From positions 1,116,001-1,180,000 of the forward strand of contig CM000690.1 of assembly GCA_000149225.2 (NCBI GenBank): a stretch of 64,000 nt of DNA, written 5' to 3'. The stretch comes from Lachancea kluyveri NRRL Y-12651. Its lineage: Eukaryota > Ascomycota > Saccharomycetes > Saccharomycetales > Saccharomycetaceae. The notes beneath the pieces are model-generated. The model saw only the letters and a list, made by a program, of their open reading frames with translations, did not search any database and had not been told where the DNA came from. This document shows, one piece after another, positions 27,867 through 38,998 of this stretch. The translations under genes and the position numbers were made by a program. Positions within the stretch are counted from its first letter, which is position 1. Each line of letters opens with the position of its first letter.

Positions 27867-28214
27867 ATGAGTTCAACTGGATACTACGAGTTGTACCGTA
27901 GGAGTACTATTGGTGCTGCACTAGTGGATGCATTGGACACTTTGATTAGTGACGGAAGAATCGAGGCCTCGTTAGCGATGCGGGTGCTAGACACCTTCGA
28001 CCGTGTGGTAGCAGAGACATTAAAGGATAAAGCACAAAGTAAGTTGACCTTTAAAGGACATTTGGATACTTACAGGTTCTGTGATGACGTGTGGACATTC
28101 ATAATCAAAAACTGCAGTGTCAAGTTGGACAACAGCGCTGAAAATTCCGGGAACACAGTTGTGGCAGACAAGCTACGTATTGTCGCCTGTAATTTCAAAA
28201 AGACTGGCGAATAA
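27867..28214 (+). CDS. TOA2: TFIIA small subunit
   Basis: 115-residue small subunit of TFIIA (S. cerevisiae 122), which stabilises TBP on TATA DNA. The N-terminus [12 protein letters not shown] and the four-helix segment [20 protein letters not shown] are almost identical to S. cerevisiae; the C-terminal beta-barrel ends in DKLRIVACN. The frame is open to a GTG at 27825, but the ATG at 27867 gives the family N-terminus. 199 bp separate it from the divergent MPE1. Confidence 0.97.
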   Translation: MSSTGYYELYRRSTIGAALVDALDTLISDGRIEASLAMRVLDTFDRVVAETLKDKAQSKLTFKGHLDTYRFCDDVWTFIIKNCSVKLDNSAENSGNTVVADKLRIVACNFKKTGE

Positions 28215-28600
28215 ACACAGTTGTCATGCTCAACTATATGTCTCCTTTAGTTCTTTTTTTTTTTTTATCGAAAAAGTGAATTTGGTCAACCAAGAGAGGG
28301 TAGATGAAAAATCTAATAGGTCATGGTAGAATACGTAGAGTGCAAACTGCACAGTACATTATTTATAATACAAGATAATGTAATGGGTACACATTCAATC
28401 CCTAATAAATATTCTTATATAATTAGCGGGAAAACCATCCTACTCTTGCCGGTTTGTGTACCACAAAATGATGCATCACTGTTGTCTTTAACATGGCAAA
28501 GAATCTAAGGGAAAAGAAAAATGAAAAAAAAAAACCGAGTTATTTCTCAACGTCTTAATATAACAAGTACACAGCAATATACCAGTTCAAAGGTAAGGAA
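28215..28600. other. TOA2-TAP42 intergenic region
   Basis: 386 bp between tandem genes. It has a T run at about 28254-28266 just after TOA2 and A-rich DNA before TAP42. Nothing else was recognised. Confidence 0.5.
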
Positions 28601-29704
28601 ATGTCTTCGAAAAATACTATTAGATCTAAATATGATGAGCTACTTGCGAAGTTTCAAACCGATGTTGAATCCAGTCCTCTAAGGCAGGACTCTTCAGAGT
28701 TCCAAAACTTGTTGACTACGATGATCGAAAGTTTTTTGGACTTTAAAACAAAAATCCATTCGAAGCTAGCTCTATTCAGTGACAATGAAACTTTAGAAGA
28801 CCTCTCAACCTCTGCAATCAAATTTCTATCTTTTGACTACTATCTAGCACTGATGATTGCTAAAAAACAAGCAGTAACAGTTAGTGATCCTTTAACTAAG
28901 AACAAACTAAGAATCAAATTTTTGGAAAAATCTATACAAGTAATGATGCAATTCATGGTTTCTTTACAGGATTACAGAATTCTGGATGAACACTTATGTA
29001 AAAAGATAGACAAGTTTGAAAAAACTTTTCATCCAACTTTGGAAGAGCTGTATTCTCAACCTTCAAGCTCAGAGGATTTGTCCGGTGCTCAATTGAAAAG
29101 AAAGCAAAAAATCGAGATGTACCAGAAAAAAAAGGAATTAGACGAAAATATATCCTTAATAGAATCCAGGTATGATGAAGAGGCAGGCGATGATGATGAA
29201 AAATTGAGAGAATTATACTTGCTTCAATTAAAACAGCTGTCTTATAAAGGAATAAACGTGGTTGAGCAAATTCTATACGAAGTTGAATTACTAAATAACT
29301 TTACCTCGAAAGCTCCACCAAAAGTTGAACAAACCAATGAAATTACACAAGAAGGGAGAAAAACCGATCCTACTGGTTATACCGAGAAACTGGAAACTCT
29401 GAACACACCTCTTCTTTCGAAAACCGGTAAAGTGTTGAGAAACTTTACTTTGGTGGATAAAAAGTCGGAGCTACAGAACAAAGTATTCGGTTATGGGCAG
29501 TACGGGCCCACTGTTTCTGTTGAGGAATTTTTAGAGCAAGAATTTGAAAATGGTCGTGTATTACAGGGCGGCGAAGAACCAGAAGACGTGCCGGACGAAG
29601 ATAATGACGAATGGAACGACAAGGAAACATATAAAGCACGTGAGTGGGATGAGTTTAAGGAAGCAAATCCTAGAGGCAGCGGTAATACAATGAATAGAGG
29701 CTGA
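28601..29704 (+). CDS. TAP42: PP2A-associated TOR signalling protein Tap42
   Basis: 367-residue orthologue of Tap42/alpha4 (S. cerevisiae 366), which binds the catalytic subunits of PP2A and Sit4 under TORC1 control. The N-terminal two-thirds is all-helical (TPR-like alpha4 fold), with a lysine-rich stretch QLKRKQKIEMYQKKKEL near residues 165-181. The conserved C-terminal motif TLVDKKSELQNKVFGYGQYGPT is typical of the family, then an acidic tail. It lies between HRT2 and FAR8 in the YMR track, with YKL-track genes interleaved. Confidence 0.95.
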   Translation: MSSKNTIRSKYDELLAKFQTDVESSPLRQDSSEFQNLLTTMIESFLDFKTKIHSKLALFSDNETLEDLSTSAIKFLSFDYYLALMIAKKQAVTVSDPLTKNKLRIKFLEKSIQVMMQFMVSLQDYRILDEHLCKKIDKFEKTFHPTLEELYSQPSSSEDLSGAQLKRKQKIEMYQKKKELDENISLIESRYDEEAGDDDEKLRELYLLQLKQLSYKGINVVEQILYEVELLNNFTSKAPPKVEQTNEITQEGRKTDPTGYTEKLETLNTPLLSKTGKVLRNFTLVDKKSELQNKVFGYGQYGPTVSVEEFLEQEFENGRVLQGGEEPEDVPDEDNDEWNDKETYKAREWDEFKEANPRGSGNTMNRG

Positions 29705-29779
29705 ACTTAACGTTGTATTAGGTCGATATTATACAGTCTTTTAATGGCTTTACGCTTACCTTCTCTTCTTATTTATAAC

Positions 29780-32700
29780 TCAAAGAGCAGAAAGCTCGAA
29801 CTTCAAATCTTGTAAAGTCAACAAACCATTTTTATGATTTTTAACTAAAATCCATTGATCCTTTTCATCGGAAAAACTGGCCAAGACATTAATGATAATC
29901 AGGTAACAGTTTCTCTTAGTTTCGATATCATACCCATGCAGAATGTAGTTGTACAGAATTTCAACAGCCGTTCTCTCGTGCTGATTGATGAACCTGAAGC
30001 TAAACAACTTTTTGTATGTCGACCATTCACTTGGATCAACTTGTTCTAATAGTATTTGATCAATGATTGCGAAATCTTCCATAGTTAAGAATAAACCTTT
30101 AGCAGTTTGTTCGCTGCATATATTCAATAGCGTAGAGACGAATTGTTCATTGTATTGCATATTGGTCAGCAGATCCTTGTAGTATTTGGTTCTGACTTCA
30201 TCGTTTAACGTTTCATGGCTTATTTTTAAAACATCTAAAACCTCTTGAAAGTCAGCAAAAATTATTAGAGTGTTCAAATATTGAGTCAATTGCGCCACCT
30301 TGAAAACGTTCGATTCCTCTATTCCCGAGGATGTTGACAGTTTGATAGATCTTTTGATCGACCTTAGTGCATAGACATGTGCAGACGCATCAGAAAATAG
30401 ATGAGACAAGTAAAAGTAATACGCAGGCTCTTTGTTTTCCAATGTCATTGACTCTATCAGCTTGCTCAACGGGTGGCTCTTGTTCACTAGCCTTAATAAA
30501 CATGGCGGTGAATCTTGAGGAATGGTCTCTGGATAGTTACTTTTAGTCAAAAATTTGTATGCATCTTCGCAGAATCCAGATACATATAAGGAAAGGCCCA
30601 TCATAAATTCGTGTAGTATATCCTCACGGATATAGAAAGTTCTCTGCAAAAACTGCAAGAACATTTTTGGGTCCCTCATATTTTTCGTATTCGATAGGAC
30701 ATACTTGTCAAAGCCTTGCAAAAATAGAGGGTTACGCAACACCGGCATTTCTGAAATTTTTCCTATAACTCCGTTTAAAAAAATTGACCATTCGGCGTAT
30801 GAAGCTAACTTAATACCGTAACCAAATTTGCTGGTCAAGGTTAAGACTTCAGAAATAAGTAGGGGCTTATCTAACTGGTACAGCTTAATCCACAAGCTCT
30901 GGTTATAGTGTAATTGAAGCAGGAAATCTAATTGTACTTGAAAAGTTGCATAATCAAAATCCAGAAATGCGAAGGTTAACAGAGTCTGCAAGACAAACTT
31001 TTTTTGGATCAGGATTGTTTGATGGAGGCTTTCTAAAATGGCAACACTAGAAAAGTTGTCAAACATTATTGATTCCACTAGGGCAGTGCCATTGCATGGA
31101 GACCCTTTTAAATGGTTTTCGATCAAATTATTCAAGATCCCAATAACGTCCAAGGAACTCAATTCACTAAATAGTTTCCTCAAATTGTTAATCTGAAACT
31201 GGTCTTCTAAACACGTTGTGAAAACATGGGTAAACTTATCCCTTGGTGGCATATCCTTGGGAATCTCCTGATTGATAATATCTAGAAATGCATGAGATAC
31301 ATTGTTCATGGTATGTGTAGCTAAAGTACAAGCAAAACCATCAACGATTTGCAGATACTTGCCTAGTTCATCTGTTATTGATTCGTGTCCCATGTTATAA
31401 TATACATTTTCCAAAGTAAAGTTAATCTTGTACAGAGAGTGGTTGTACAGATGAAGTGAGTTGACTATAATTAACTCGTTTTGGTACAGGGTCAAGGAGG
31501 AAGGTTCATCATAACGCTTCTTTAAGTCTTTTAAAACAGATTCCAAGTTAGTCAAATACTCCTGATTATTTGGCTCGTCTTTTGAGAGTAAAATGCCGTT
31601 TTTGCTCAAAATCTCCTGTGCTTTACTAAAAACCATTGGCGTATAATGCGATTTCAGGTTCTGAAGAGCTTGCGAGGTGTTACCATCAGTCAAAAGGTCT
31701 TGATCTGCTTGTATATCTAACAACGACTTGTTACTGGCTTCGATCCATTGATGCACGTCCAGGTCATCTGATTCAAAGTTAAGAACTTGTAATTTTGTAA
31801 TTGTATTACTTTTCCACAGAACAATTAGATTGATAAAGCTAGCTGGAAGATTCAAATCCAGCGGAGCAGTCAGTTTTATATCCACCAGAGACCAGATAGA
31901 AGATGATGATAAATTGGTTAAAATTAGCTCGCTCGGGTTCAAAACCAGCTGTTCGTTTGCATCGACGCGTAGCTGCAAAATTTGGAAAGCACCGTTACCA
32001 AAAGGCAAATAAATAGCCAGAAAATTATGATAAAGTGACATGAATTGTCCCAAGGAGTCATAAATCCTGTTTGCATGTTTCTCGTCGGTACAAAGCTCTT
32101 GTTCTAATACGACAGAGTAGTTCCTCAAATCCCAGACTTTCAGCCTGCAATTTTGTGTCAAAGTTAGCAAATATCTCTCTTCAAAGACAGTGCAACTCAC
32201 AACATTTGTGTACCTAGAATCCTGTCTCTTGGGAGCAAAGAACCTAGTAAAACTTTGTAGATAACTGTTATCATTAAACAAGATCGGTTGCAGTTCATGG
32301 TTTCCATTTTCTAGAGTGTTCTTCTTTAAACCAAGTAGACCACCATCGTTTAAGAATACGACAGAAAAAGATGAAGAGACGGCGTACAGGTAATGTGGTA
32401 ATCTCACACTAAAGTCATATGGATTTAACACTTTAAACCACTCAAAAGGTAATTTACTAGTTCTGGAGAAAAGGAATTCTACAGGAACAAAAACATTCAA
32501 ATAAACACCATTTTTTAGAATCAAGTCCATCGTCAACTTGTTATCAACTTCTTTGATGGTAAATGTGTAATGCTTGTTTAGAGTGGAAGTCGGCAAATGA
32601 ATCACGATGGTCTTGCCTGTAATCGCATCACTCAAAGAGTATAGGATCAATACAGAATAATCAAATGCGAAGTGATAGGCCACATGCTCGTTCCTAGACA

Positions 32701-32857
32701 ATTGTAAGGTATTGGAATAGTTGCTATTTGCTTGAGAAATATTCTTATCCTGGGTTTGATCGTCAATATGCAGATTAACCAAAGTCCTAATCTGGTTCAA
32801 TGGATTCAACTCTTGTAGGTTAATATCAAGCTTCGAAAGATAAGAAGCACTAGTCAT
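29780..32857 (-). CDS. NUP120: Nucleoporin Nup120
   Basis: 1025-residue nucleoporin (S. cerevisiae 1037) of the Nup84/Y complex, the outer scaffold of the nuclear pore. The N-terminal half reads as beta-propeller-like repeats (for example LLTLTQNCRLKVWDLRN) and the C-terminal half as alpha-helical solenoid. Sequence conservation is moderate; position between TOA2 and TMA19 matches YKL057C. It is convergent with TAP42 (75 bp between stops). Confidence 0.9.
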   Translation of the reverse strand: MTSASYLSKLDINLQELNPLNQIRTLVNLHIDDQTQDKNISQANSNYSNTLQLSRNEHVAYHFAFDYSVLILYSLSDAITGKTIVIHLPTSTLNKHYTFTIKEVDNKLTMDLILKNGVYLNVFVPVEFLFSRTSKLPFEWFKVLNPYDFSVRLPHYLYAVSSSFSVVFLNDGGLLGLKKNTLENGNHELQPILFNDNSYLQSFTRFFAPKRQDSRYTNVVSCTVFEERYLLTLTQNCRLKVWDLRNYSVVLEQELCTDEKHANRIYDSLGQFMSLYHNFLAIYLPFGNGAFQILQLRVDANEQLVLNPSELILTNLSSSSIWSLVDIKLTAPLDLNLPASFINLIVLWKSNTITKLQVLNFESDDLDVHQWIEASNKSLLDIQADQDLLTDGNTSQALQNLKSHYTPMVFSKAQEILSKNGILLSKDEPNNQEYLTNLESVLKDLKKRYDEPSSLTLYQNELIIVNSLHLYNHSLYKINFTLENVYYNMGHESITDELGKYLQIVDGFACTLATHTMNNVSHAFLDIINQEIPKDMPPRDKFTHVFTTCLEDQFQINNLRKLFSELSSLDVIGILNNLIENHLKGSPCNGTALVESIMFDNFSSVAILESLHQTILIQKKFVLQTLLTFAFLDFDYATFQVQLDFLLQLHYNQSLWIKLYQLDKPLLISEVLTLTSKFGYGIKLASYAEWSIFLNGVIGKISEMPVLRNPLFLQGFDKYVLSNTKNMRDPKMFLQFLQRTFYIREDILHEFMMGLSLYVSGFCEDAYKFLTKSNYPETIPQDSPPCLLRLVNKSHPLSKLIESMTLENKEPAYYFYLSHLFSDASAHVYALRSIKRSIKLSTSSGIEESNVFKVAQLTQYLNTLIIFADFQEVLDVLKISHETLNDEVRTKYYKDLLTNMQYNEQFVSTLLNICSEQTAKGLFLTMEDFAIIDQILLEQVDPSEWSTYKKLFSFRFINQHERTAVEILYNYILHGYDIETKRNCYLIIINVLASFSDEKDQWILVKNHKNGLLTLQDLKFELSAL

Positions 32858-33231
32858 TTCTGGTACCCTCCTTTACCTTTTAACACTCGCTAATTTTTGG
32901 TAAACATCCAGTTTATCAAAGAGCTAGATTCGAAACAAATTTTTCAAGGGCAACACCAAAACTATTACCCGGGATAGAAAGCCTGGATACTGATAAACTG
33001 GGATTACTAAGAATAACCATAATTACGACAAAGGAAAATGCACACTACAGGAAAAAAAAAGTAATACACTCACATTCGAGCTAGCAATACATAAAAGGTA
33101 TACTTGAAGACTTCTGAATACTTATAATAATAAAGGACAATCCACAATCGGTATAATTCAACAGCTAATGTTAAATAACTTACGATTCTCGACTCACCAT
33201 GCGTGTTTTAAATGAACAAAAAAAAAAAAGG
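32858..33231. other. NUP120 upstream / FAR8 downstream region
   Basis: 374 bp between two minus-strand genes. It presumably holds the NUP120 promoter and the FAR8 terminator. A short A run lies at 33220-33230 next to the FAR8 stop. No other motif was recognised. Confidence 0.45.
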
Positions 33232-34959
33232 TTATGCAAACTCTACCAACTTTTCCAATCTAATCATACCGTCGTCTCCACCAGATACAATGACTGGAAC
33301 GGAATCAACCTCTGTGACGTCAATGATGATACCATTGTGTACGTTTTGTTTTAGTTCACCGACGTGTTCGCCTTCTACACCGTCATCTGTCGCACTCTCC
33401 TGCTTAACGTCTTCTGCGTCTGCGTATTCATTTTCATCATCATAATGATTGTACTTTTTCAAAACTTTGTGGAAACTTGTAATATCTCTGAGCTCAATGA
33501 CACCGTCGGCATATGCCAATACGACATAGTCATTAGAGAATCTAAAAACGATGCTTGTAGGTGGATGTGCAAGCTGCTGTTTCAAAATGATCTTCTTCTG
33601 ATCAAATGAGTATATAGCTATAGTGTCTCCCACTTGGATTAGCATCTTGGAACTTTCTTTATTCAAGAAAAGCTTTGTAGCATCGTCCTTTGTTAAAGTG
33701 GATTGTGATAGTACGTCTTTGAGTTTAACCACCTGCAGCTTTTCACCTTGGAAATTGTAAATCACTATATCGTAAGAATCACCATAGAAAACGATCAAAG
33801 ATTTTTCAGTGATTCCCAAAATTACATCTGAAACGGCACACGCTGTTTTCACGACATACTTTTTTTCGATTTTGATTTCCTTTGCGGTTATCACAAGCTC
33901 CCGGATGTAAATTGAATTAGAGCAGGAAAAGACCAGCCATTTGTTTTTGAAGTCGACGTCTTGGATATCTTGAAAGGTAAAATCGTTTTCATAGTCGTCA
34001 CTAAAAATGTCCAATTTCACGACCGGGTTGTTATCATTAATTGACCAAACTTTCAGACCTACGTTATCGACAGTAAAAAACTTTTCTGAATCAAGCCAGT
34101 ATAAATCTAAAACATTGGACGCTAAACCATGAAAGCTTTTAGTCAGTTTGTCGTTACAGTTTAAGTTTGGTTCAATCAACCAGTGTTTCATCAATCCATC
34201 CCTGGCATACGATAGAATATTGTGCTGGGAGATTTTCAATTTGTCGATGGCGTCTAGGTGATACCTAATGCGTCTACAGCGAAGGACAAGGTTTGGTGCT
34301 GCTGCATTTGACTTCGTAGTAAACAGTGATGATGCTCTAGGTCTATTATTCTGTTCAGCCTGGGGTTTAGGTGATATAGGAGATGGGCTTCTTGATGTTG
34401 ACTTTTCCTGGACAATCGTATCCAAGTCTGATTCATACGCCTTATCTAATTGGGATGCCTCTTGCAATGCTGTTGTTTGCTGCTCTAAAAATAAATTCGA
34501 TTCATCGATATTACGTGCTACTTTGTCATCTGTTTGCTCATGTTGCTGCTTCAGATTTGAAGGATTGTCACCACAATTAATGTACAACTTTTCTAACTTG
34601 TGAGTAGGATCGTTCATATTACTTAAAGACTCTAGTTGTGTAGTGACGCTAGGGCTTTTCAACAGGTAAACAATTTCCTTGACGTTTTCTTGCACAGCTA
34701 ATTTTGACTTTAGCAGCAGAGGTTCTTGAATCGCCGTATCATTCGAAGGCTTCTTTAGATTTTGCACGTTTCTAAGCTCAAATAATTCATAACGCAAGTC
34801 TCTATTCTCGCCCTCTAGTTGAGCTATCCGTGCTTTCATTTCACAACGCTCCAGTTCCCAAGAGATTCGATCCCTTTCATTTTTGGTAAACTCTGTTTGC
34901 AAATAGTGCATTACACCAGGTAAAGTGTAAGTGGTAGGAGGCACAGACTGGCTATTCAT
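33232..34959 (-). CDS. FAR8: Striatin-like protein Far8
   Basis: 575-residue orthologue of Far8 (S. cerevisiae 523), the striatin-type scaffold of the Far/STRIPAK complex, which governs recovery from pheromone arrest and antagonises TORC2. The N-terminal MHYLQTEFTKNERDRISWE, followed by a coiled coil (to about residue 70), is the striatin signature. The C-terminal ~330 residues form WD40-like repeats. The frame opens at a TTG (34974); the first ATG is 34959. Position next to TAP42 in the YMR track matches YMR029C. Confidence 0.92.
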   Translation of the reverse strand: MNSQSVPPTTYTLPGVMHYLQTEFTKNERDRISWELERCEMKARIAQLEGENRDLRYELFELRNVQNLKKPSNDTAIQEPLLLKSKLAVQENVKEIVYLLKSPSVTTQLESLSNMNDPTHKLEKLYINCGDNPSNLKQQHEQTDDKVARNIDESNLFLEQQTTALQEASQLDKAYESDLDTIVQEKSTSRSPSPISPKPQAEQNNRPRASSLFTTKSNAAAPNLVLRCRRIRYHLDAIDKLKISQHNILSYARDGLMKHWLIEPNLNCNDKLTKSFHGLASNVLDLYWLDSEKFFTVDNVGLKVWSINDNNPVVKLDIFSDDYENDFTFQDIQDVDFKNKWLVFSCSNSIYIRELVITAKEIKIEKKYVVKTACAVSDVILGITEKSLIVFYGDSYDIVIYNFQGEKLQVVKLKDVLSQSTLTKDDATKLFLNKESSKMLIQVGDTIAIYSFDQKKIILKQQLAHPPTSIVFRFSNDYVVLAYADGVIELRDITSFHKVLKKYNHYDDENEYADAEDVKQESATDDGVEGEHVGELKQNVHNGIIIDVTEVDSVPVIVSGGDDGMIRLEKLVEFA

Positions 34960-35218
34960 GATCCGAAAGCACAATTTACAGTCTAATCAGATGGGGTTTC
35001 TCCTTTTATTGAGTCTATTTCCAATGTATACAGTTGCGAAGAATTGGATACTTCAAGAATCCTTTCATAACGATGAGAATATATCACACCAGACGATATG
35101 ATACAAAATGCTGTTAAAAATCCACCAAACCAAAGGACGTTTAGGAATTAATACAAGTGTTACGTATGTAGTAAATATTAGAAAAAAGAGCCTTTATACT
35201 GATAAAACAAAAGTTTAC

Positions 35219-35722
35219 TTAGATCTTTTCTTCTTGGACACCGTGCTTCCAGATAGCAATGAATGGGGTGGTACCATCTTCACGGTAGTTCAACAAAACC
35301 AACATTCCGTCTGGGTCCATAGATTCACCAGTGAAGAATTCCCAGTCCTTGAAGGAAGAGATAACCTTCTTAACGTAGGTTTGAGCACCCTTTTCGAAAG
35401 TGGAAATTTCGTCTGGGTTGGATTCTTGCAACTTAGCCTTGATTTGCTTCATGTAACCCTTGATGTAGGTCAAGAAAGACTTCTTGTCGAAAGCAGTTTG
35501 TTGCAAACGGAAGGAGTGAACAACGTTGTTGACAACTTCAGAACCGTCATCAACTTCTTCGTCACCACCCTCAGTAGATGGGTTGGCACCAATGTCAATG
35601 TTGTCACCACCAACTTTGACCATATCACAGTCGGCTTCGTAGATGACGCCGTCAACCAAGTTGACATCGTAAGCGTCAGACAATAGTTCGTCACCAGAGA
35701 TAATATCCTTGTAAATGATCAT
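35219..35722 (-). CDS. TMA19: Translationally controlled tumour protein homologue
   Basis: 167-residue TCTP (S. cerevisiae Tma19, also 167), a ribosome-associated and stress-mobile protein. The sequence MIIYKDIISGDELLSDAYD and the conserved region near GGDDNIDIGANPS/GGDEEVDDG mark the family. Codon use is strongly biased, as in highly expressed genes. A TATA element lies about 65 bp upstream. It lies between NUP120 and OAR1 in the YKL track (YKL056C). Confidence 0.97.
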   Translation of the reverse strand: MIIYKDIISGDELLSDAYDVNLVDGVIYEADCDMVKVGGDNIDIGANPSTEGGDEEVDDGSEVVNNVVHSFRLQQTAFDKKSFLTYIKGYMKQIKAKLQESNPDEISTFEKGAQTYVKKVISSFKDWEFFTGESMDPDGMLVLLNYREDGTTPFIAIWKHGVQEEKI

Positions 35723-35785
35723 GTTTACTCAAAGTCCTTCAGCAATTTGCAAAAGAGAAATCCCCAGTCAACACTGAACGGTCTC

Positions 35786-35797
35786 CTTTATATATAT
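35786..35797 (-). promoter_or_regulatory. TMA19 TATA box
   Basis: On the minus strand TATATATAAAGG lies 64-75 bp before the TMA19 ATG, close behind a GAAAAATTTT element like the RRPE of ribosome-biogenesis promoters (about 35800-35812). The location fits a strong TATA promoter. Confidence 0.5.
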
Positions 35798-35873
35798 TGG
35801 AAAAATTTTTTTTCCACGAGTCCACGATGCTCAACCCGAAAAAGAAAAAGAAACGTTGAAGCAAAACATAGTT

Positions 35874-36779
35874 TTACACGACGATATTAGAACCTGTGGT
35901 GCTTACCTTATCATTATATAGTTCCCATACCTTCGCCGCTATAAGATCTGTGCTGGTAGTGTTGCTTTCAAGGGAGTCCATTAGCCGGTTTACAATATCT
36001 TCGGATAGCGTCCTTATCATATCTGTATCTGCAACCAATTTTGGGCTGACACAGTTGACTCGAACTCCAGATCTGGCAAGCTCTTGAGACAGTACCATGC
36101 TGTACTGCGCAATGGCAGCCTTTGAGGCACTGTATATGCTTGTACCTGGTAGCGTAATGCCCTTAGAGTGACCTAAGATAGATGACACGTTGATGATACA
36201 AGGTTTCGCCGTAGGGTTTTTAATCTTGTGCTTAATCATAACTTTCGCGGCGCTGCTACTTAGGGATGTGGCACTCATAAAGTTTATATTCATTATTCGC
36301 TGAACTTCTTCCGTTCTAGTTCTTATGCCCAGTGCTTGCTGGGTGACCCCAGCACAATTCACCAGTAGTTCTAGTGAATATTTTACACTCAAGAGTTGTT
36401 CCCAATGGCTAAAATCAAATAAAGATGCATAGTCATTTTTGACTAACTCTGCATCCTGACTACCACGAGAAATTTCAATTCCGGGAAATTCCTTCTTTTC
36501 GGTCCATCGTGGCCATAGTCCTAAATCAATTACAACACCTCGGTGTCGTTGTCCAACATTATCCAATTTCAACGCACGTCGGCTATCACGTTCTATCAAC
36601 AAAGATTTACCAGTAGATTCTCTCACTACATCGTACCCCAGTAAAATACCAGTTTTAACACTTGAAATACTGGATCCCACGATAACGCAACACATCCCTT
36701 CCCGGGACAATTTCGCAGCAATAGATCTTCCAATACCTCTGGTGGCGCCTGTAATTACTGCTACCGGAACTGAGACCAT
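35874..36779 (-). CDS. OAR1: Mitochondrial 3-oxoacyl-ACP reductase
   Basis: Short-chain dehydrogenase of 301 residues (S. cerevisiae Oar1, 278) that reduces 3-oxoacyl-ACP with NADPH in mitochondrial type II fatty-acid synthesis, the lipoate supply route. The cofactor motif GATRGIG is at 11-17, NCAG at 141-144, and catalytic serine S199/S200, Y216 and K220 (YSASK) are present. The segment between about 38 and 120 is longer than in typical SDRs. The N-terminus is not strongly presequence-like. Order TMA19-OAR1-DEF1 matches YKL056-YKL054. Confidence 0.93.
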   Translation of the reverse strand: MVSVPVAVITGATRGIGRSIAAKLSREGMCCVIVGSSISSVKTGILLGYDVVRESTGKSLLIERDSRRALKLDNVGQRHRGVVIDLGLWPRWTEKKEFPGIEISRGSQDAELVKNDYASLFDFSHWEQLLSVKYSLELLVNCAGVTQQALGIRTRTEEVQRIMNINFMSATSLSSSAAKVMIKHKIKNPTAKPCIINVSSILGHSKGITLPGTSIYSASKAAIAQYSMVLSQELARSGVRVNCVSPKLVADTDMIRTLSEDIVNRLMDSLESNTTSTDLIAAKVWELYNDKVSTTGSNIVV

Positions 36780-37090
36780 CTGTTCAACTCGATTGGATTA
36801 CAACAAATTCCTGAAGCAAGATAATACGGAGCGCCGGCCTTGACAGCTACACTCTGTCAGCAAGTTAAAACAAGACACTAGCCTTTTCAATGCGCACGCC
36901 CTTTGAACTAAAGAAAAGGAGCAAGTCGTTCGGGACGAACATATAGAAACAGACGAGCCATTAAACGAATAGGCGGGGAAGCTTCGATTTATTTACACAA
37001 GAGGGTTCTTATACACGATTTACCAAACAAAGCGGGAAAGGCTTTTCACAAATGTCTTTATACTCTTTTCCAGAATGCAAGTTTGTTTCT
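36780..37090. other. OAR1 upstream / DEF1 downstream region
   Basis: 311 bp between two minus-strand genes. No RNA gene or recognised motif; it presumably carries the OAR1 promoter and DEF1 terminator. Confidence 0.45.
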
Positions 37091-37793
37091 TCAGTAGAAG
37101 CCTCTAGAGACTTGAGATGAGTAATCATAACCAGAGTAGCCGTATGGCATGCCTTGTTGAGCGGCAGCAGCAGCTTGTTGGTGTTGGAATTGGTAGTATT
37201 GTTGGAATTGAGCTTGTTGTTGTGGATTAGTTGCACCGGCTTGTGCTTGTTGGCCAGGCTGCTGAGGAGCTTGTTGCTGACCTTGTTGGGCGGCCGCCGT
37301 AACAGCTGCAGATTCCTCAGCTGGAGATTGCTGCTGAGCACCGCCTTGAGCCTGCTGCTGTGGAGCACCACCTTGTTGTTGAGGTTGTTGGTACTGGTTA
37401 ACATAGTTGTAACCCTTTGGAACTTGGTATGGATATTGACCTGCCATACCGTATTGTGGTTGACCGTATGGGAAAGATTGTTGGTAAAAGTGATAGTATG
37501 GCATAAAGGAACCACCATAAGGTTGTTGTTGCTGCTGTGGTTGAACATGAGCAGCAACTGGGGAAGCAGCGGCTAGTTCTGCAGAGTTACCATAGCCTGG
37601 CGGTACACCATATTGGCCAGCAGCTTGACCTTGCTGAGTGCTTTGTTGTTGGGAACTTTGGGATTGGGGAGCGTACTGTTGTTGGCCCTGTTGTCCGTAT
37701 GCGCCTGTGTAAGATTGAGAGTCAAACATTCCTGGATAAGAGTAGCCTGGGAATTGGTTTTGATACATATAATATTGTTGCGTTGATTGTGGT

Positions 37794-37826
<33 letters not shown>

Positions 37827-38966
37827 AATTGCTGTGATTGTTGTTGTGGGGTTTGTTGTGGTGCGTATTGTTGTTGTTGTTGTTGTTGTTGTTGCTGAGC
37901 TTGTTGCTGTTGGGCTTGTTGTTGTTGATAGTAAGCTTGCTGTTGGGCTTGCTGTTGGATCTGTTGCTGAGCCTGTTGCTGAGCTTGTCTCTGTTGTTCT
38001 TCTTGTGGTTGTTGGATTTGTTTGTCTTCTGAACCAAAGATCACCTGTTGAGGTTGTTGCTGCTGTTTTTCAGCCTCAACTGGTAAAATGACAGGGTTGG
38101 AGTCCTCTTGTTGAGGTTGTAAAACTTGTTCTTTAACTTCTACAGAGGTATCAACAATCTCTTCAGGTTCCTCATTCTCGGACGACTCATCAGCTGGATT
38201 AGACTCCTGTTCAAAGGGTCTTTGTTCTAAACTATCTTCATTTCCTTCCTCTTGTTCTTCTTGTTCCTCCTGCTCTTCTAGCTCTTCCTCCTTGCTGTTG
38301 CTGTCTTCTTGATCACGGTTGTATTCCTCATGGGCTTCGGTGTACTCATCTTCGTTCTGTTCTTCTGTGTTTGTAACACCTTCAATTTCTTGCTTTAGAT
38401 CCTCAATGTCGTCCAAAGGCTCGGCTGTTGACTTCTTCAATTCAGATTTTGGTTTCGGTTTTGGAGTCGCAATGGCAGCCCAAGTCATCTTCTTCGGCTT
38501 TTGTTCAACTGGAACAACTGGTTCAGAAGATTCGAAAGAGCTAATGATTTCAATAGGTTCAGTCTTTTCTTCAATCTTTTCTTCAATCTTCTGTTCCTCT
38601 TCCTCCTTATCCTCCTTCAATTCATCTAGTTCCTTTGGCTTGGCATCATCCTTTGGTGCTGGTTTGGATTTCGATTTCTCAGAAAGCATAGCCGCCCAAG
38701 AAGTGGAAGAATTAGCCTTGGCAGGGGTAGATGCAGGCTTCAAATTATCAACATTAATATTTTTGGTTGGACCCTTCTTAGTAGGTGCCTTAGTATTCGA
38801 CTTATTGTTGAATTTGCTGTACCTAGAAGATTTGTTATGGTGGCCTGCAGCATGGGAATTTATTAGGTTGCTATTGTTGTTATTGTTGATATGGTGGTTA
38901 TTACTACTGCTATGTTGTGTGTGCGTATCTTGTTCATGTAGTATGTGATGTTGTTGTTGATGCTGA

Positions 38967-38998
<32 letters not shown>

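Noticed and set aside
37154-38948. Plus-strand frames over DEF1 rich in leucine, valine or serine
   Set aside because: They are other phases of glutamine-codon repeats and acidic runs in DEF1, not genes.
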